A stretch of 64,000 bases of DNA from Pseudomonas fluorescens (GCF_902497875.1 NZ_CABVHY010000002.1:186001-250000); one strand, 5' to 3'. Counted from the stretch's first letter, positions 9,863 to 25,506 are shown. Notes: generated from the letters alone by a model not told the origin. Numbers and translations: made by a program.

Positions 9863-11128
9863 TTAGAAGTTGCCCTGGACCCAGCTCTTGAAGCGATCAA
9901 ACAGTGGGGCTTTGGCCTCTTCACTGCTGTAGCTGTCGCGGTTGCTGCTGATCCCGGAAAAGGACACGCCGCCGTCGGACTGCTTTTGCAGCCCGTACAT
10001 CAGCAAGCCCACACCGGTGGAATAAATCGGGTTGCGCACGACATCGTCGAGGCCTTTGACGCCATGGGGCACGCCGAGGCGGACCGGCATGTGGAAAATC
10101 TCTTCGGCCAGTTCCACCGCGCCTTCCATCTTCGAAGTACCACCGGTCAGCACGATGCCGGCCGGAATCAGGTCTTCGTAGCCGCTGCGACGCAGTTCGG
10201 CCTGAATCAGCGTGAACAGCTCGTCGTAACGTGGCTCGACCACTTCAGCCAGGGCCTGACGGGACAGCTCGCGCGGCGGACGGTCACCGACGCTTGGGAC
10301 CTTGATGGTTTCACCGGCACCGGCCAGCTTGGCCAGGGCACAGGCGTAGCGAATCTTGATTTCTTCGGCGTACTGGGTCGGAGTGCGCAACGCCATGGCG
10401 ATGTCGTTGGTCACTTGATCACCGGCAATCGGGATCACCGCGGTATGGCGAATCGCGCCTTCGGTGAAGATCGCGATGTCGGTGGTGCCGCCACCGATGT
10501 CCACCAGGCACACGCCCAGCTCTTTCTCGTCGTCGGTCAGTACCGAATACGCGGAAGCAAGCTGCTCGAGAATGATGTCGTCGATTTCCAGACCGCAACG
10601 ACGCACACATTTTTCAATGTTCTGTGCGGCATTCACGGCGCAAGTCACCACGTGGACCTTGGCTTCCAGACGCACGCCCGACATGCCCAGGGGCTCGCGC
10701 ACGCCTTCCTGGTTATCGATCACGTAGTCCTGCGGCAGGGTATGCAGCACGCGCTGGTCGGCCGGAATCGCCACGGCCTGGGCCGCGTCGAGTACCCGTT
10801 CCAGATCCGCCGCGCTGACTTCGCGGTCACGAATCGCCACGATGCCGTGGGAGTTCAGGCTGCGGATATGATTGCCCGCCACGCCGACGAACGCCGAGTG
10901 AATGCGACAACCGGCCATCAGTTGCGCTTCTTCGATAGCGCGCTGGATCGATTGCACGGTGGATTCGATGTTCACCACCACGCCCTTCTTCAGGCCACGC
11001 GATGGATGAGTGCCGATGCCGACGATTTCCAGGGTGCCATCGGCCCCAACCTCGCCCACCAGCGCGACCACTTTGGAAGTGCCGATATCCAGACCGACGA
11101 TCATTTTGCCGCTTTGCACGTTTGCCAT
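9863..11128 (-). CDS. ftsA: Cell division protein FtsA
   Basis: FtsA is an actin-like ATPase that tethers FtsZ filaments to the inner membrane and helps activate septal synthesis. The 421-residue protein begins MANVQSGKMIVGLDIGTSKV with the phosphate-1 loop, has LVDIGGGTTDIAIF (phosphate 2) and VLTGGTSKMEGA (adenosine site), and ends in the amphipathic helix LFDRFKSWVQGNF that inserts in the membrane. It starts 13 bases after ftsQ, inside the same operon. Confidence 0.98.
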   Translation of the reverse strand: MANVQSGKMIVGLDIGTSKVVALVGEVGADGTLEIVGIGTHPSRGLKKGVVVNIESTVQSIQRAIEEAQLMAGCRIHSAFVGVAGNHIRSLNSHGIVAIRDREVSAADLERVLDAAQAVAIPADQRVLHTLPQDYVIDNQEGVREPLGMSGVRLEAKVHVVTCAVNAAQNIEKCVRRCGLEIDDIILEQLASAYSVLTDDEKELGVCLVDIGGGTTDIAIFTEGAIRHTAVIPIAGDQVTNDIAMALRTPTQYAEEIKIRYACALAKLAGAGETIKVPSVGDRPPRELSRQALAEVVEPRYDELFTLIQAELRRSGYEDLIPAGIVLTGGTSKMEGAVELAEEIFHMPVRLGVPHGVKGLDDVVRNPIYSTGVGLLMYGLQKQSDGGVSFSGISSNRDSYSSEEAKAPLFDRFKSWVQGNF

Positions 11129-11141
11129 GGTCCTGCCTCTC

Positions 11142-12008
11142 TTAATTCTTCGCGACAGCGGGTTCGGCTGTCGTCGGCGCTACAGGTTCCCGCCAGCCGA
11201 CGGCAAGGCCGTTGGCATAACGCAGGTCGATGCGCGCAATATTTGTAATCTGTTCTTTGAGCGTCTTGTCATAGATGGCAATGAATCGGCGCATCTTTTC
11301 CACCAGGTAACCGCGACCCAACAACAATTCGATCCCCGGACCGGCACTGCCTGCACCGGTGGTCAGGAACCAGCTGCCACGTTCACGCAACTCCAGTCGG
11401 GCAATCGAAAAGCCCATTGGCCGAAGCATCTGACTCAACACCTGATACTGCTGCATCACTCGCTGTTGAGCCCGCTGCGGGCCGAACAGCTGTGGCAAAT
11501 GCTCGTAGTTCGCCAGTTCACGCGGAGTGAACGCTTCGCCCTGGTTGTTCAACAATGCTTCGTCACCCCAGCGGGCTACGGGCAGTTGCTCTTCCAGGCG
11601 AATCACCACTTGATCGGGCCAGACGCGACGCACTTCGGCGTGGGCGATCCATGGCATTTTTTCAAGCTCGGTACGCATGCTCGCCAGATCAATGGTGAAG
11701 AAGCTCGAGTCCACGTAGGGGGCGATTCGCTGCTGCACGGCTTGCTGGCTGATGTAGCTCAAATCACCCTGAACGTTGATTTTGGTGATCGGCCGGTCGG
11801 CGTAGGGCAGCAAACGCTGCGCGCCTTCGTAGGTACCGAAGCCCAGCACCACCAGCAGCACCGGCCAGAACAGGCTTTTCAGAAAGCCGAAATTGGCTTT
11901 CGGCAGGCGCGACGACATCGGCTCTTTGGCCACCATTCGGCTGGCACCACGCGGCACCGGCTTGCGGCCGGGAGCGGGTTGCGGATGACGTAGCGATGCG
12001 CCTTGCAT
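11142..12008 (-). CDS. ftsQ: Cell division protein FtsQ
   Basis: FtsQ links early and late division proteins through the FtsQLB complex, with most of the protein in the periplasm. From the ATG at 12008 it is 288 residues; the open frame extends further upstream into ddlB, but that part is not FtsQ-like and this start leaves only 4 bases after ddlB. A short basic, proline-rich cytoplasmic tail precedes one membrane helix (about residues 50-68), then the POTRA-like domain starting [14 protein letters not shown], and the beta domain. This is a normal length for the family in Pseudomonas. Confidence 0.96.
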   Translation of the reverse strand: MQGASLRHPQPAPGRKPVPRGASRMVAKEPMSSRLPKANFGFLKSLFWPVLLVVLGFGTYEGAQRLLPYADRPITKINVQGDLSYISQQAVQQRIAPYVDSSFFTIDLASMRTELEKMPWIAHAEVRRVWPDQVVIRLEEQLPVARWGDEALLNNQGEAFTPRELANYEHLPQLFGPQRAQQRVMQQYQVLSQMLRPMGFSIARLELRERGSWFLTTGAGSAGPGIELLLGRGYLVEKMRRFIAIYDKTLKEQITNIARIDLRYANGLAVGWREPVAPTTAEPAVAKN

Positions 12009-12012
12009 GGAC

Positions 12013-14442
<2,430 letters not shown>

Positions 14443-14450
<8 letters not shown>

Positions 14451-15513
14451 GGGCCACCTCCAGACAGATATCGACCACGTTACGGGTGGCATCGGGTTTG
14501 GCCAGGCGGCGAGCCGCGGTGGCCATAGCGTTGAGTCGTTCCGGTTGCATCAATACCTCTGTCAGGCGTGCAGCGAGATCCGCTGCGCCAGTCGTTCTTT
14601 GCGGCATCAGGAAGGCAGCGCCTTCGCGGGCCAAATAGTCGGCGTTGCGGGTCTGGTGATCGTCGATTGCATGGGGCAAAGGCACCAGCAACGAGGGCAG
14701 ACCGGCGGCCGCCAGTTCACTGACGGTCAGCGCACCTGCGCGACAGACCACCAGGTCGGCCCAGCCATAGGCTTGGGCCATGTCTTTGATGAACGGCTGC
14801 ACTTGCGCCTCGACACCCGCGGCGCGATAGCGCTCGGCAGTCACTTCATCGTGGTTTTTGCCGGCCTGATGAAACACTTGCGGACGCAGTTCAGGGGAGA
14901 CCTGCGCCAGGGCTTCAGGTAGCAATTTATTCAAGGGTTCTGCCCCCAGGCTTCCACCCAGGATCAGCAAATGCGCCTTGCGTCCGGCCAGGGCCTGACG
15001 CGGTGTTTCGAGGAACAGCTCGGTACGCACCGGGTTGCCGGTCGTACGCCGGCTGTTCGATGCCCCGAAGGTATCCGGGAAAGCTTCGCAGACTCGGGCA
15101 GCCAAAGGCACGAGCAGCCGATTGGCGGTACCGGCCACGGCATTCTGCTCGTGAACGATCACCGGCACGCCGGCCAGTTTTGCCGCAACACCACCGGGGC
15201 CGGTTACATAACCGCCAAATCCGACGACGCAGACCGGCTGCAACTGGCGAATGATCCTGCGTGCCTGCAACACAGCCTTGAACAACACGAACGGCGCCTT
15301 GAGCAAGGACAGCTTGCTCTTGCCGCGCAGGCCGCTGACGTCGATCAGGTGCAGTTGCATTCCCGCAGTGGGCACCAGTTCGTTTTCAATGCCGCGGGGA
15401 GTGCCGAGCCAGTGCACGGTGTAGCCACGCGCCTGGAACTCGCGCGCACAGGCCAGCGCCGGGAACACGTGTCCGCCGGTGCCGCCGGCCATGATCAGCA
15501 CGTTAGCGCCCAT
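14443..15513 (-). CDS. murG: Undecaprenyl-PP-MurNAc-pentapeptide GlcNAc transferase
   Basis: MurG is the peripheral membrane GT28 glycosyltransferase that turns lipid I into lipid II using UDP-GlcNAc. The 356-residue protein begins with the glycine-rich loop [16 protein letters not shown], has the second loop GFGGYVTGP and HEQNAVAG, and the UDP-binding region [10 protein letters not shown] and [22 protein letters not shown]. It sits between ftsW (overlap of 11 bases with the ftsW end) and murC (overlap of 8 bases). Confidence 0.98.
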
Positions 15514-16720
15514 GGGTCGGCTCCTCGGCGAAGTCGCTCTCTTTGAATTCCATCTCTTCGCTGCCCAAGTGGGTTCGACTCTCCCATTCGATGCGCAGCA
15601 ACAAACCGAGACAGGCGCAGCAAATCACCAGCGAGCTGCCACCGTAACTGAGGAACGGCAAGGTCAGACCTTTGGTCGGCAGCAGGCCGACGTTTACTCC
15701 GATGTTGATCAGGAACTGGCCGATCCACAGGAACGCCAGGCCATAGGCCACGTAGGCGGCGAAGAATTGCTTGGCTTTTTCGGCCCACAAGCCGATGTAC
15801 ATGGCCCGCACGCAGACGAACACGAACAGCCCGACGGTGAGCAGTGAGCCGACCATGCCGAGTTCTTCAGCCAGTACCGAGAACACGAAGTCGGTATGCG
15901 CTTCGGGCAGGTAGAACTGTTTCTGCACGCTGTTGCCCAGGCCAACGCCTAGCCATTCGCCACGACCGAAGGCGATCAGTGCCTGGGTCAATTGATAACC
16001 GGAACCGAACTGGTCGGCCCACGGGTCGGTAAAGGTAATCAGACGCGCCATACGGTAAGGCTGGGCCTGAACCAGAACCGTCACCGCACCGACCGCCAGC
16101 GCTACCATCAAGGTGAAGCGGAACAGGCCGACGCCGCCGAGGAACAGCATGGCCGCCGCGGCGCCCATCATCACCACGGTGGCACCGAAGTCCGGCTCCA
16201 TCAGCAGCAGACCTGCCATGGGCAACAGGACGATGAATGGCTTGAAGAAGCCCATCCAGCTTTCGCGCACTTCTTTCTGACGACGCACCAGGTAACCGGC
16301 GAGGTAGATCACCACGAATACCTTAGCGATTTCCGACGGCTGCACGTTGAAGAAGCTGAAACCGATCCAGCGCATCGAACCGTTCACTTCGCGGCCGATA
16401 CCCGGCAACAGCACCATCACCAGCAAACCGAAGGCGCCGATCAACATCAGCCAACCCAGGCGTTGCCAGGTGGCAATCGGGATCATCATGGTGACGAGGC
16501 AGGTACCAAGGCCGATGATCAGGTAAATCAGGTGGCGCATCATGTGGTACAGGGTGTTGCCGGACTGCACCGCGGCGACTTCCGAGGACGCCGAAGTGAT
16601 CATCACCAGGCCCAGGCCGAGCAGGGCCAGGCAACCGGCAAGCATCGGGAAGTCGAGGTCGATACCGCGCCCGGTGATCAGCGGCGATGGATACGGCTTG
16701 ATGATATTACTGAAGATCAT
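15503..16720 (-). CDS. ftsW: Septal peptidoglycan glycosyltransferase FtsW
   Basis: FtsW is the SEDS-family glycosyltransferase that polymerises septal glycan together with FtsI. Starting at the ATG at 16720, which overlaps the murD stop (ATGA), it has 405 residues; the longer frame upstream only mirrors murD. About ten membrane helices are visible, with the SEDS motifs GINVGLLPTKGLTLPFLSYG and the loop carrying the catalytic Asp region PEAHTDFVFSVLAEELG. A charged C-terminal tail follows (residues about 380-405). Confidence 0.97.
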   Translation of the reverse strand: MIFSNIIKPYPSPLITGRGIDLDFPMLAGCLALLGLGLVMITSASSEVAAVQSGNTLYHMMRHLIYLIIGLGTCLVTMMIPIATWQRLGWLMLIGAFGLLVMVLLPGIGREVNGSMRWIGFSFFNVQPSEIAKVFVVIYLAGYLVRRQKEVRESWMGFFKPFIVLLPMAGLLLMEPDFGATVVMMGAAAAMLFLGGVGLFRFTLMVALAVGAVTVLVQAQPYRMARLITFTDPWADQFGSGYQLTQALIAFGRGEWLGVGLGNSVQKQFYLPEAHTDFVFSVLAEELGMVGSLLTVGLFVFVCVRAMYIGLWAEKAKQFFAAYVAYGLAFLWIGQFLINIGVNVGLLPTKGLTLPFLSYGGSSLVICCACLGLLLRIEWESRTHLGSEEMEFKESDFAEEPTHGR

Positions 16721-18063
16721 TTCAAGCCCTCCACGGCCTGGGCGAACAACTGCCCACGCTCTTCGTAGTTCTTGAACATGTCGAAACTGGCGCAGGCCGG
16801 CGACAGCAACACCGCGTCGCCTGGCTCGGCGATCGCGCGGCATTGCTCCACCGCTTCGATCAGCGAGTTGACGCGAATCAGCGGCACGGCATCGCCGATG
16901 GCCTGGCCGATCAGCCCGGAGTCCCGGCCCATCAGCACCACAGCGCGGCAGTTGGCGGCGACCGGACCGCGCAGGTCCTTGAAGTCGGCACCTTTGCCGT
17001 CGCCGCCGGCGATCAGCACGAGTTTGCCGTCGATGTCCGCGCCCAGGCCTTCGATGGCAGCCAGTGCGGCGCCGACGTTGGTGGCCTTGGAGTCGTTGTA
17101 GTAGCTCACGCCGTTCAAGTCGCGAACCCATTGGCAGCGATGCTCAAGGCCGGCGAAGGTGCGCAAGCTCGAGAGCATGGCGTCGAACGGCAAACCCACG
17201 GCGTGACCCAGCGCCAATGCCGCCAGGGCGTTGGATTGGTTATGGGCGCCACGAATCTTCAACTCGCGCACCGGCATCAGGTTCTGGAATTCGAAGGCCA
17301 GATATTTCTCGCCGTCTTCTTCGCGAATACCGAACGCTTTGAAATCGGGTTTGCTCAAACCAAAGGTCCAGCACGGCTGACCTTCGCCCATCAACGGACG
17401 GCTCAGGGCATCCTGACGGTTCACCACAAACTGTTTGGCGCCACGGAAGATCCGGTGCTTGGCCAGGTGATAGGCCGGCAGACCGCTGTAGCGGTCCATG
17501 TGGTCTTCGCTGACGTTGAGCACGGTCGCCACTTCAGCGCCGAGGTGATCGGTGGTTTCGAGCTGGAAGCTCGACAGTTCCATCACGTACAGCTCGACAT
17601 CGTCGCTGAGCAAGTCCAGCGCCGGCGTGCCGAGGTTGCCGCCGACGGCGACACGCTTGCCGGCCGCGGCAGCCATCTCGCCCACCAGCGTGGTGACGGT
17701 GCTTTTTGCGTTGGAACCGCTGATGGCAACAATCGGCGCCTTCGCGTTACGCGCGAACAGCTCGATGTCACCGGACAATTTCACGCCACGGGCGGCGGCG
17801 GCCTGCAGGGCCGGGGTCGCCAGCGCCAGACCAGGGCTCACGTAGAGCTCGTCGGCACGGCACAGGAACTCGACGTCCAGCTCGCCACAACGCACTTCCA
17901 CGTGCGGATAGTCACGACGCAGCGTGGCCAGCTCCGGTGGATTTTCCCGCGTATCGGCCACAGCAAACGACACGCCCCGGTTCGCCAGGAAGCGAACCAG
18001 GGACATGCCGCTCTTGCCGAGGCCGACAACGATGCGGAAGTGGTCAGAAGCGATCAGAGACAC
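16717..18063 (-). CDS. murD: UDP-N-acetylmuramoylalanine--D-glutamate ligase
   Basis: MurD adds D-glutamate to UDP-MurNAc-L-Ala in the cytoplasm. The 448-residue protein starts at a GTG with GAGG about nine bases upstream. It has an N-terminal VVGLGKSGMSLVRFL nucleotide-fold motif, a P-loop written GSNAKSTVTTL (Ala where many MurD proteins have Gly), NVSEDHMDRY and GGDGKGADF. The order mraY-murD-ftsW is the standard one; there are 5 bases between mraY and murD. Confidence 0.97.
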   Translation of the reverse strand: MSLIASDHFRIVVGLGKSGMSLVRFLANRGVSFAVADTRENPPELATLRRDYPHVEVRCGELDVEFLCRADELYVSPGLALATPALQAAAARGVKLSGDIELFARNAKAPIVAISGSNAKSTVTTLVGEMAAAAGKRVAVGGNLGTPALDLLSDDVELYVMELSSFQLETTDHLGAEVATVLNVSEDHMDRYSGLPAYHLAKHRIFRGAKQFVVNRQDALSRPLMGEGQPCWTFGLSKPDFKAFGIREEDGEKYLAFEFQNLMPVRELKIRGAHNQSNALAALALGHAVGLPFDAMLSSLRTFAGLEHRCQWVRDLNGVSYYNDSKATNVGAALAAIEGLGADIDGKLVLIAGGDGKGADFKDLRGPVAANCRAVVLMGRDSGLIGQAIGDAVPLIRVNSLIEAVEQCRAIAEPGDAVLLSPACASFDMFKNYEERGQLFAQAVEGLK

Positions 18064-18068
18064 TCGTT

Positions 18069-19151
18069 CTACCTCAGCTTCAGGGTGGCAAGGCCGATCA
18101 ACACGAGAATCACGGTGATAATCCAGAAGCGGACGATCACGCGTGGCTCGGGCCAGCCCTTGAGTTCAAAATGGTGGTGAATCGGTGCCATGCGAAACAC
18201 CCGGCGACCGGTCAGCTTAAAGGAAGCGACCTGAATGACCACTGACAGGGTCTCCATCACGAACACCCCACCCATGATGAACAGGACGATTTCCTGACGG
18301 ACGATCACCGCAATGGTGCCCAAGGCCGCGCCCAGCGCCAGTGCGCCGACGTCGCCCATGAAGACTTGTGCCGGGTAGGTGTTGAACCAGAGAAAACCCA
18401 GACCGGCACCGATCAGCGCGCCGCAGAACACAATCAGTTCGCCCGCGCCCGGTACATAAGGAATCAGCAGGTATTCGGCGAACTTCACGTTGCCCGACAG
18501 GTAGCAGAAGATCCCCAGCCCGCCGCCGACCATGACCGTTGGCATGATTGCCAGGCCATCGAGACCGTCGGTCAGGTTGACCGCGTTACTCGAGCCGACG
18601 ATGACGAAATAGGTCAGGACGATGAAACCCAAGCCCAGGGGAATGCTGAAATCCTTCAGCATTGGAAGAATCAGGGTGGTTTCCACCGGCGTCTGGGCGG
18701 TCATATAAAGAAAGATCGCCGCGCCCAGGCCAAACACCGACTGCCAGAAATACTTCCAGCGGCTTGGCAGGCCACGGGAGTTCTTCTCGATCACCTTGCG
18801 GTAGTCGTCGACCCAGCCGATCGCGCCAAACAGCAGGGTCACCAGCAGCACGACCCAGACATAACGATTGCTCAGGTCAGCCCACAACAGGGTGCTGATG
18901 GCGATCGCCGAAAGAATCAGCGCGCCGCCCATGGTTGGCGTACCGGATTTGGACAAATGCGATTGCGGCCCATCATTACGTACCGATTGACCGATCTGGC
19001 GATTCTGCAAGGTGCGGATCATCCATGGCCCCAGGCACAGCGACAACGACAGCGCGGTCAAAATACCCAGGATCCCGCGCAGGGTCAGGTACTGGAAGAC
19101 CGCGAAGCCTTTGTAGAACTGTTGCAAATACTCCGCTAACAGCAGCAGCAT
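18069..19151 (-). CDS. mraY: Phospho-N-acetylmuramoyl-pentapeptide transferase
   Basis: MraY transfers phospho-MurNAc-pentapeptide to undecaprenyl phosphate, forming lipid I in the inner membrane. The ATG at 19151 shares one base with the murF stop (TAATG) and gives 360 residues, the same as in E. coli. About ten membrane helices are present with the family signatures [19 protein letters not shown] (Asp-Asp Mg site), [11 protein letters not shown], and the [15 protein letters not shown] cytoplasmic loop with its three histidines. Confidence 0.98.
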   Translation of the reverse strand: MLLLLAEYLQQFYKGFAVFQYLTLRGILGILTALSLSLCLGPWMIRTLQNRQIGQSVRNDGPQSHLSKSGTPTMGGALILSAIAISTLLWADLSNRYVWVVLLVTLLFGAIGWVDDYRKVIEKNSRGLPSRWKYFWQSVFGLGAAIFLYMTAQTPVETTLILPMLKDFSIPLGLGFIVLTYFVIVGSSNAVNLTDGLDGLAIMPTVMVGGGLGIFCYLSGNVKFAEYLLIPYVPGAGELIVFCGALIGAGLGFLWFNTYPAQVFMGDVGALALGAALGTIAVIVRQEIVLFIMGGVFVMETLSVVIQVASFKLTGRRVFRMAPIHHHFELKGWPEPRVIVRFWIITVILVLIGLATLKLR

Positions 19152-20518
19152 TAATGTTTCTCCCCGCTGGAACCGCACAAAGCCGCGACGACGTTTTCCA
19201 TCACCGCGCTGCGCGATCCCTTGATCAAAATAGTGGTGTTTGTATCTTGTTCGGCGCCAAGTGCCGCAATCAGATCAGCCTGAGTGGCAAAGTGACGGGC
19301 GTGTTCGCCGAAGGCCGCGACGGCATGCGCCATCATCGGACCGACCGCATAGAGCGCAGAAACCTTGTCGGCGGCATAAGCCCCCACGTCACGGTGCCCC
19401 TGCTCCGCCCACTCGCCCAACTCGCCAATATCCCCGAGCACCAGGACGGTGCGGCCGGAAAAGCCGGCGAGTATATCAACGGCGGCGCACATTGAGGTGG
19501 GGTTCGCGTTGTAAGTGTCATCGATAACGCGCATGCCATTGCTCGCCAGTTGCGCGACAGTCCGGCCCTTGACCGGTTGCAGCGCGCCCAGGCCAGCAGC
19601 GATGCCAGACAGCGAGACGCCCAGTGCATGAGCCGCGGCAGCCGCGGCCAGCGCGTTGGCGACGTTGTGACTGCCGAGCAGGTTCAACTGCACCCGCGCT
19701 ACACCCTGCGGGCTGTGCAGGTTGAACGCCAGGCAGCCGCGTGCATCGCGATCCAGATCGGTTGCATGAAAATCGGCAGCGGTAGTGTTCAGGGCGAAAC
19801 TCAGCACCTGACGACCGGCAGCGCGGGCCTTCCAGATGGCGAAGGCCTTGTCGTCGAGATTGAGAACGGCGACGCCATCGGCATCCAGCCCTTCAAGAAT
19901 CTCGCCCTTGGCTTCGACGATTTTTTCCGGACCGCCGAACTCGCCAACATGCGCAGTCCCGGCGTTGTTGATCACGGCCACATGCGGTTTGGTCATGCCA
20001 ACGGTGTAGGCAATCTCGCCGATACGCGAAGCACCCAGTTCGATCACCGCCGCGGTGTGTTCCGGGGCCAGTTCGAGCAGGGTCAGCGGTACGCCAAGGT
20101 CATTATTCAGGTTGCCACGGGTCGCCAGCACAGGGCCGCGCGTACGCAGGATGCTCGCGAGCATTTCCTTGACTGTGGTCTTGCCGCTGGAGCCGGTAAT
20201 GGCCGCAAGCGGATTGCGGTAGGCCGCACGATTCAATGCGCCGAGTTCGCCCAAGGCCTGGCGGGTGTCTTTCACCAGCAATTGCGGCAGAGTCGAAGCG
20301 GCCACTTCACGCTCGACCAGTGCGCCGACCGCGCCCTTGGCGGCAACCTCATCCAGGTAGTCATGACCATCGAAACGCGGACCGCTCAACGCGATAAACA
20401 GTTGTCCTGCCTTGATCGCACGGCTGTCGATGCTGACGCCGTCGAAGCTGCAATCGCCAGCGACCAGGCGACCGGCCAAAGGTCCGGTCAGCTCACTCAA
20501 TTTGAGGGCTTTAAGCAT
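19151..20518 (-). CDS. murF: UDP-MurNAc-tripeptide--D-Ala-D-Ala ligase
   Basis: MurF attaches the D-Ala-D-Ala dipeptide made by Ddl, completing the UDP-MurNAc-pentapeptide. The 455-residue protein has the P-loop [26 protein letters not shown], a middle ligase domain with [13 protein letters not shown], and a C-terminal domain with [11 protein letters not shown]. Its start overlaps murE by 8 bases and its stop overlaps mraY by one base, typical of tight coupling in this cluster. Confidence 0.98.
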   Translation of the reverse strand: MLKALKLSELTGPLAGRLVAGDCSFDGVSIDSRAIKAGQLFIALSGPRFDGHDYLDEVAAKGAVGALVEREVAASTLPQLLVKDTRQALGELGALNRAAYRNPLAAITGSSGKTTVKEMLASILRTRGPVLATRGNLNNDLGVPLTLLELAPEHTAAVIELGASRIGEIAYTVGMTKPHVAVINNAGTAHVGEFGGPEKIVEAKGEILEGLDADGVAVLNLDDKAFAIWKARAAGRQVLSFALNTTAADFHATDLDRDARGCLAFNLHSPQGVARVQLNLLGSHNVANALAAAAAAHALGVSLSGIAAGLGALQPVKGRTVAQLASNGMRVIDDTYNANPTSMCAAVDILAGFSGRTVLVLGDIGELGEWAEQGHRDVGAYAADKVSALYAVGPMMAHAVAAFGEHARHFATQADLIAALGAEQDTNTTILIKGSRSAVMENVVAALCGSSGEKH

Positions 20519-21973
20519 GGGCCACCTCCCATGCGGTCAAGGCTCTGTCAGCCTCGACCAGATCGGAGAAGTCATGGCGCTGGCCATTGATTTCCTGATA
20601 ATCCTCGTGACCTTTGCCGGCCAGGACGATCACGTCGTCGGCCGAGGCGCTGGCAATCAGCTGGGCGATGGCCAGGCCACGACCGGCAACGAATTTGACC
20701 TTATCCACAGCACTGAAGCCGGCGCGGATATCGTCGAAAATCTGCGCAGGGTCTTCGCTACGCGGATTGTCGTCGGTGACCAGCACACCGTCAGCCAGAC
20801 GCTCGACCACTTCGGCCATCAGCGGGCGCTTGCCGCGATCGCGATCACCGCCGCAACCGAACAGGCAGAGCAACTTGCCCTTGGCATGCGGGCGCAGCGC
20901 GGTCAGGACTTGCTCCAGAGCATCCGGGGTGTGGGCGTAATCGACCACCACCAGCGGTTGCGTACCGCCGCCCAAACGCTGCATGCGACCGGCCGGACCT
21001 TCGAGTTTCGGCAACACCCGGAGGATCTCGTCCAGCGCGTAGTCCAGGCCCAGCAAGGCGCCGACCGCTGCCAGCACGTTGCTCAGGTTGAACCGACCGA
21101 GCAAGGCGCTGCGCAAATGATGTTCACCCTGGGGGGTGACCAGAATGGCGCGCACGCCCTCGTCGCCGAACTGCGCTTCACGGCAATACAGGTAGGCGCT
21201 GGCATCTTCCAGGCTGTAGCTGATCAGTCGCGACTCATGTTTTTCAGCAGCCAGTTGCCGACCGAATTCGTCGTCGAGGTTGATCACCCGGCAGCTCAGG
21301 TCGGCCCAGCCGAACAGCTTGGCCTTGGTGTCCGCGTAGGCTTGCATGGTCCCGTGGTAATCCAGGTGATCGCGGGACAGGTTGGTCATCACCGCCACAT
21401 CGAACGCCAGCGCGGTGACGCGACCTTGATCCAGCCCATGGGAGGAGACTTCCATCGCCACGGCCTTGGCACCAGCCTTTTTCAGGTCGGCCAGGGTCGC
21501 CTGCACGGCAATCGGGTTGGGCGTAGTATGCAGGCCGCTTTGCAAAGCACCATAAAAGCCGCTGCCCAGGGTGCCGACGATGCCGCAATGCTGGCCGAGC
21601 AGGTCCAGCGCCTGGGCAACCAATTGGGTGACGCTGGTTTTACCGTTGGTGCCGGTCACCCCGATCATGTTCAAGTGACGGCTCGGATCGCCGTAAAAAC
21701 GGCCGGCGATATCCGACAACTGTGCTGCCAGGCCTTTGACCGGAATCAATGGCACATCGGTAATGGGCAGGACGGTAGCGCCTTCAACTTCATAGGCCAC
21801 CGCCGCCGCACCGCGCTGCAAGGCATCGGTAATATGGGTACGACCATCCACCTTGCCGCCCGGGACCGCGAGAAACAGGTCACCGGCACGCACATTGCGG
21901 CTATCGAGGGTCAGCTCGCGAATCAACAGATCACGGCCAGCGTGGGCAAAAATCTTGTTCAGGCTAAGAGACA

Positions 21974-21974
<1 letters not shown>
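20511..21974 (-). CDS. murE: UDP-MurNAc-L-Ala-D-Glu--meso-diaminopimelate ligase
   Basis: MurE adds the third residue of the stem peptide. The specificity motif TDDNPRSEDP (DNPR) shows meso-diaminopimelate rather than lysine, as expected for a Gram-negative. The 487-residue enzyme also shows the P-loop GVTGTNGKTSVTQLVAQ, TNLSRDHLDYHG and VDYAHTPDALEQ. Its ATG shares one base with the ftsI stop (TGATG). Confidence 0.98.
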
Positions 21975-24002
<2,028 letters not shown>

Positions 24003-24006
<4 letters not shown>

Positions 24007-24950
24007 CGCAGCTTCTCCGCCACACGCATGACGGCGCTGCGCGAGCGTGGGTTGGCCTTGAGTTCGGCTTCGGAAGCGAACTGCGCCTTGCCGTGAATCT
24101 TGATTTTCGGGACGAAGGCTTCGAAGCGCACGGGCAAGTTGCGCGGCAGGTTGTCGCTCTCGCCCTTGACCAGGCGGCGCATGAACAACTTGACGATGCG
24201 GTCTTCCAGCGAATGGAAGCTGATGACGACCAGGCGGCCGCCTACTTCAAGGGCTTGCAGCGCGGCTTCAAGGCCGGTTTCCAGATCGCCCAGTTCGTTG
24301 TTGACGTGAATTCGCAAACCCTGGAAAGCCCGGGTTGCCGGGTGCTTGCCCTTTTCCCAGGCCGGGTTGGCGACTTTCAGGACTTCGGCCAGATCGCCGG
24401 TGCGCTCGAACGGTTTGATTTCACGGCGCTCGACGACTGCCCGGGCCATGCGCCCAGAGAAACGTTCTTCGCCGTACTCCTTGAACACCCGGGCGATTTC
24501 TTCCGCGGGAGCCGTGGCGATGAATTCGGCGGCACTGACCCCGCGGCGCGGGTCCATGCGCATGTCCAGCGGCCCATCATTCATGAAACTGAAACCGCGT
24601 TCCGGGTCATCGAGCTGTGGCGAGGACACGCCCAGGTCAAGCAGGACGCCGTTGACCTTGCCGGCCAGGCCGCGCTCGGCAATTTCCGAACCCATTTCGG
24701 CAAAGCTGCGCTGCACAACGACAAAGCGGCCGTCTTCGGCCGCCAGCGCTTGCCCGGTGGCAATCGCTTGAGGATCCTTGTCAAACCCCAGCACCCGACC
24801 ATCGGGACCGAGCTGGCTGAGTATCAGGCGACTGTGCCCGCCGCGCCCGAACGTTCCGTCCAGATAGCAGCCATCAGGGCGTACAGCGAGAGCCTCGACG
24901 GCTTCGTCAAGCAGTACGGTGATGTGGTTAAAGCCGCTATCAATAGTCAC
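24003..24950 (-). CDS. rsmH: 16S rRNA (cytosine1402-N4)-methyltransferase
   Basis: RsmH (MraW) makes the N4 methylation at C1402 in the 16S rRNA decoding centre. The 315-residue protein shows the SAM-binding motif [35 protein letters not shown], and C-terminal [15 protein letters not shown]. It starts at a GTG overlapping the mraZ stop by 4 bases. Its partner for the 2'-O methylation of the same base, rsmI, lies about 1.3 kb upstream in this window on the other side of rnpB. Confidence 0.97.
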
Positions 24951-25402
24951 AGGATCAAATCACGCAGTTCATCAGGCATGGCGCCCGGTAGTTGAATAGC
25001 AGCCAGGTCCGCAGCAGAAACTGCGTCCCAGGCATCCTCGTCCCATAATTGGAACTTGTTCAGTTGGCCGACCAGCATCACGCGCTTATCGAGTTTTGCG
25101 TACTCGCGCAGACGTGGCGGAACCAGAAAACGACCACTGCCATCGAGCTCGAGGTCGACGGCATTACCAATCAGTAAACGTTGCAAACGACGGTTTTCCT
25201 CGCGTAGCGAAGGCAATGCGCGCAGCTTGGTTTCAATCAACTCCCACTCATCGAGGGGATAAACACATAAACAAGGGTCAACGGCATCAATGGTTACTAT
25301 CAATTGGCCATCACTGCGCGAAACAAGCTCGTCACGATACCGACTCGGCATGGCAAGCCGACCCTTTGCATCGAGGCTGATAGCGTTAGCTCCGCGAAAC
25401 AC
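24947..25402 (-). CDS. mraZ: MraZ, transcriptional repressor of the dcw cluster
   Basis: MraZ is an AbrB-like double-domain DNA-binding protein that in E. coli represses its own operon. The 151-residue protein contains the two characteristic DxxxR motifs, DAKGR near residue 11 and DGSGR near residue 83, each inside a beta-rich half. The start is a GTG with GGAG about nine bases upstream. It is the first gene of the cluster, and three phased AGTGG repeats just downstream of the predicted transcription start are its likely target (see separate entry). Confidence 0.96.
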   Translation of the reverse strand: MFRGANAISLDAKGRLAMPSRYRDELVSRSDGQLIVTIDAVDPCLCVYPLDEWELIETKLRALPSLREENRRLQRLLIGNAVDLELDGSGRFLVPPRLREYAKLDKRVMLVGQLNKFQLWDEDAWDAVSAADLAAIQLPGAMPDELRDLIL

Positions 25403-25444
25403 TTCTGCGTTTCTCCAAATTTTAGCGTTTTTCGTTCAAAAAAC

Positions 25445-25469
25445 CCACTTCGTGCCACTTTTCGCCACT
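25445..25469 (-). promoter_or_regulatory. Candidate MraZ operator: three AGTGG repeats, 10-base phase
   Basis: On the minus strand the pentamer AGTGG occurs at 25465-25469, 25455-25459 and 25445-25449, exactly one helical turn apart, lying from about the predicted +1 to +25 of the mraZ transcript. MraZ of E. coli binds short G-rich direct repeats spaced by 5 bases upstream of mraZ, so the arrangement fits autoregulation. This is seen in sequence; binding is inferred. Confidence 0.65.
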
Positions 25470-25476
25470 TTCGCAC

Positions 25477-25506
25477 ACTATAGGAATGCGCCTACCGCAC
25501 CGTCAA
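25477..25506 (-). promoter_or_regulatory. Sigma70 promoter of the mraZ/dcw operon
   Basis: On the minus strand TTGACG (25501-25506) and TATAGT (25477-25482) are separated by 18 bases. Transcription would begin near 25470, giving a leader of about 70 bases before the mraZ GTG. This is the best promoter-like sequence in the region upstream of the cluster. Confidence 0.75.
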
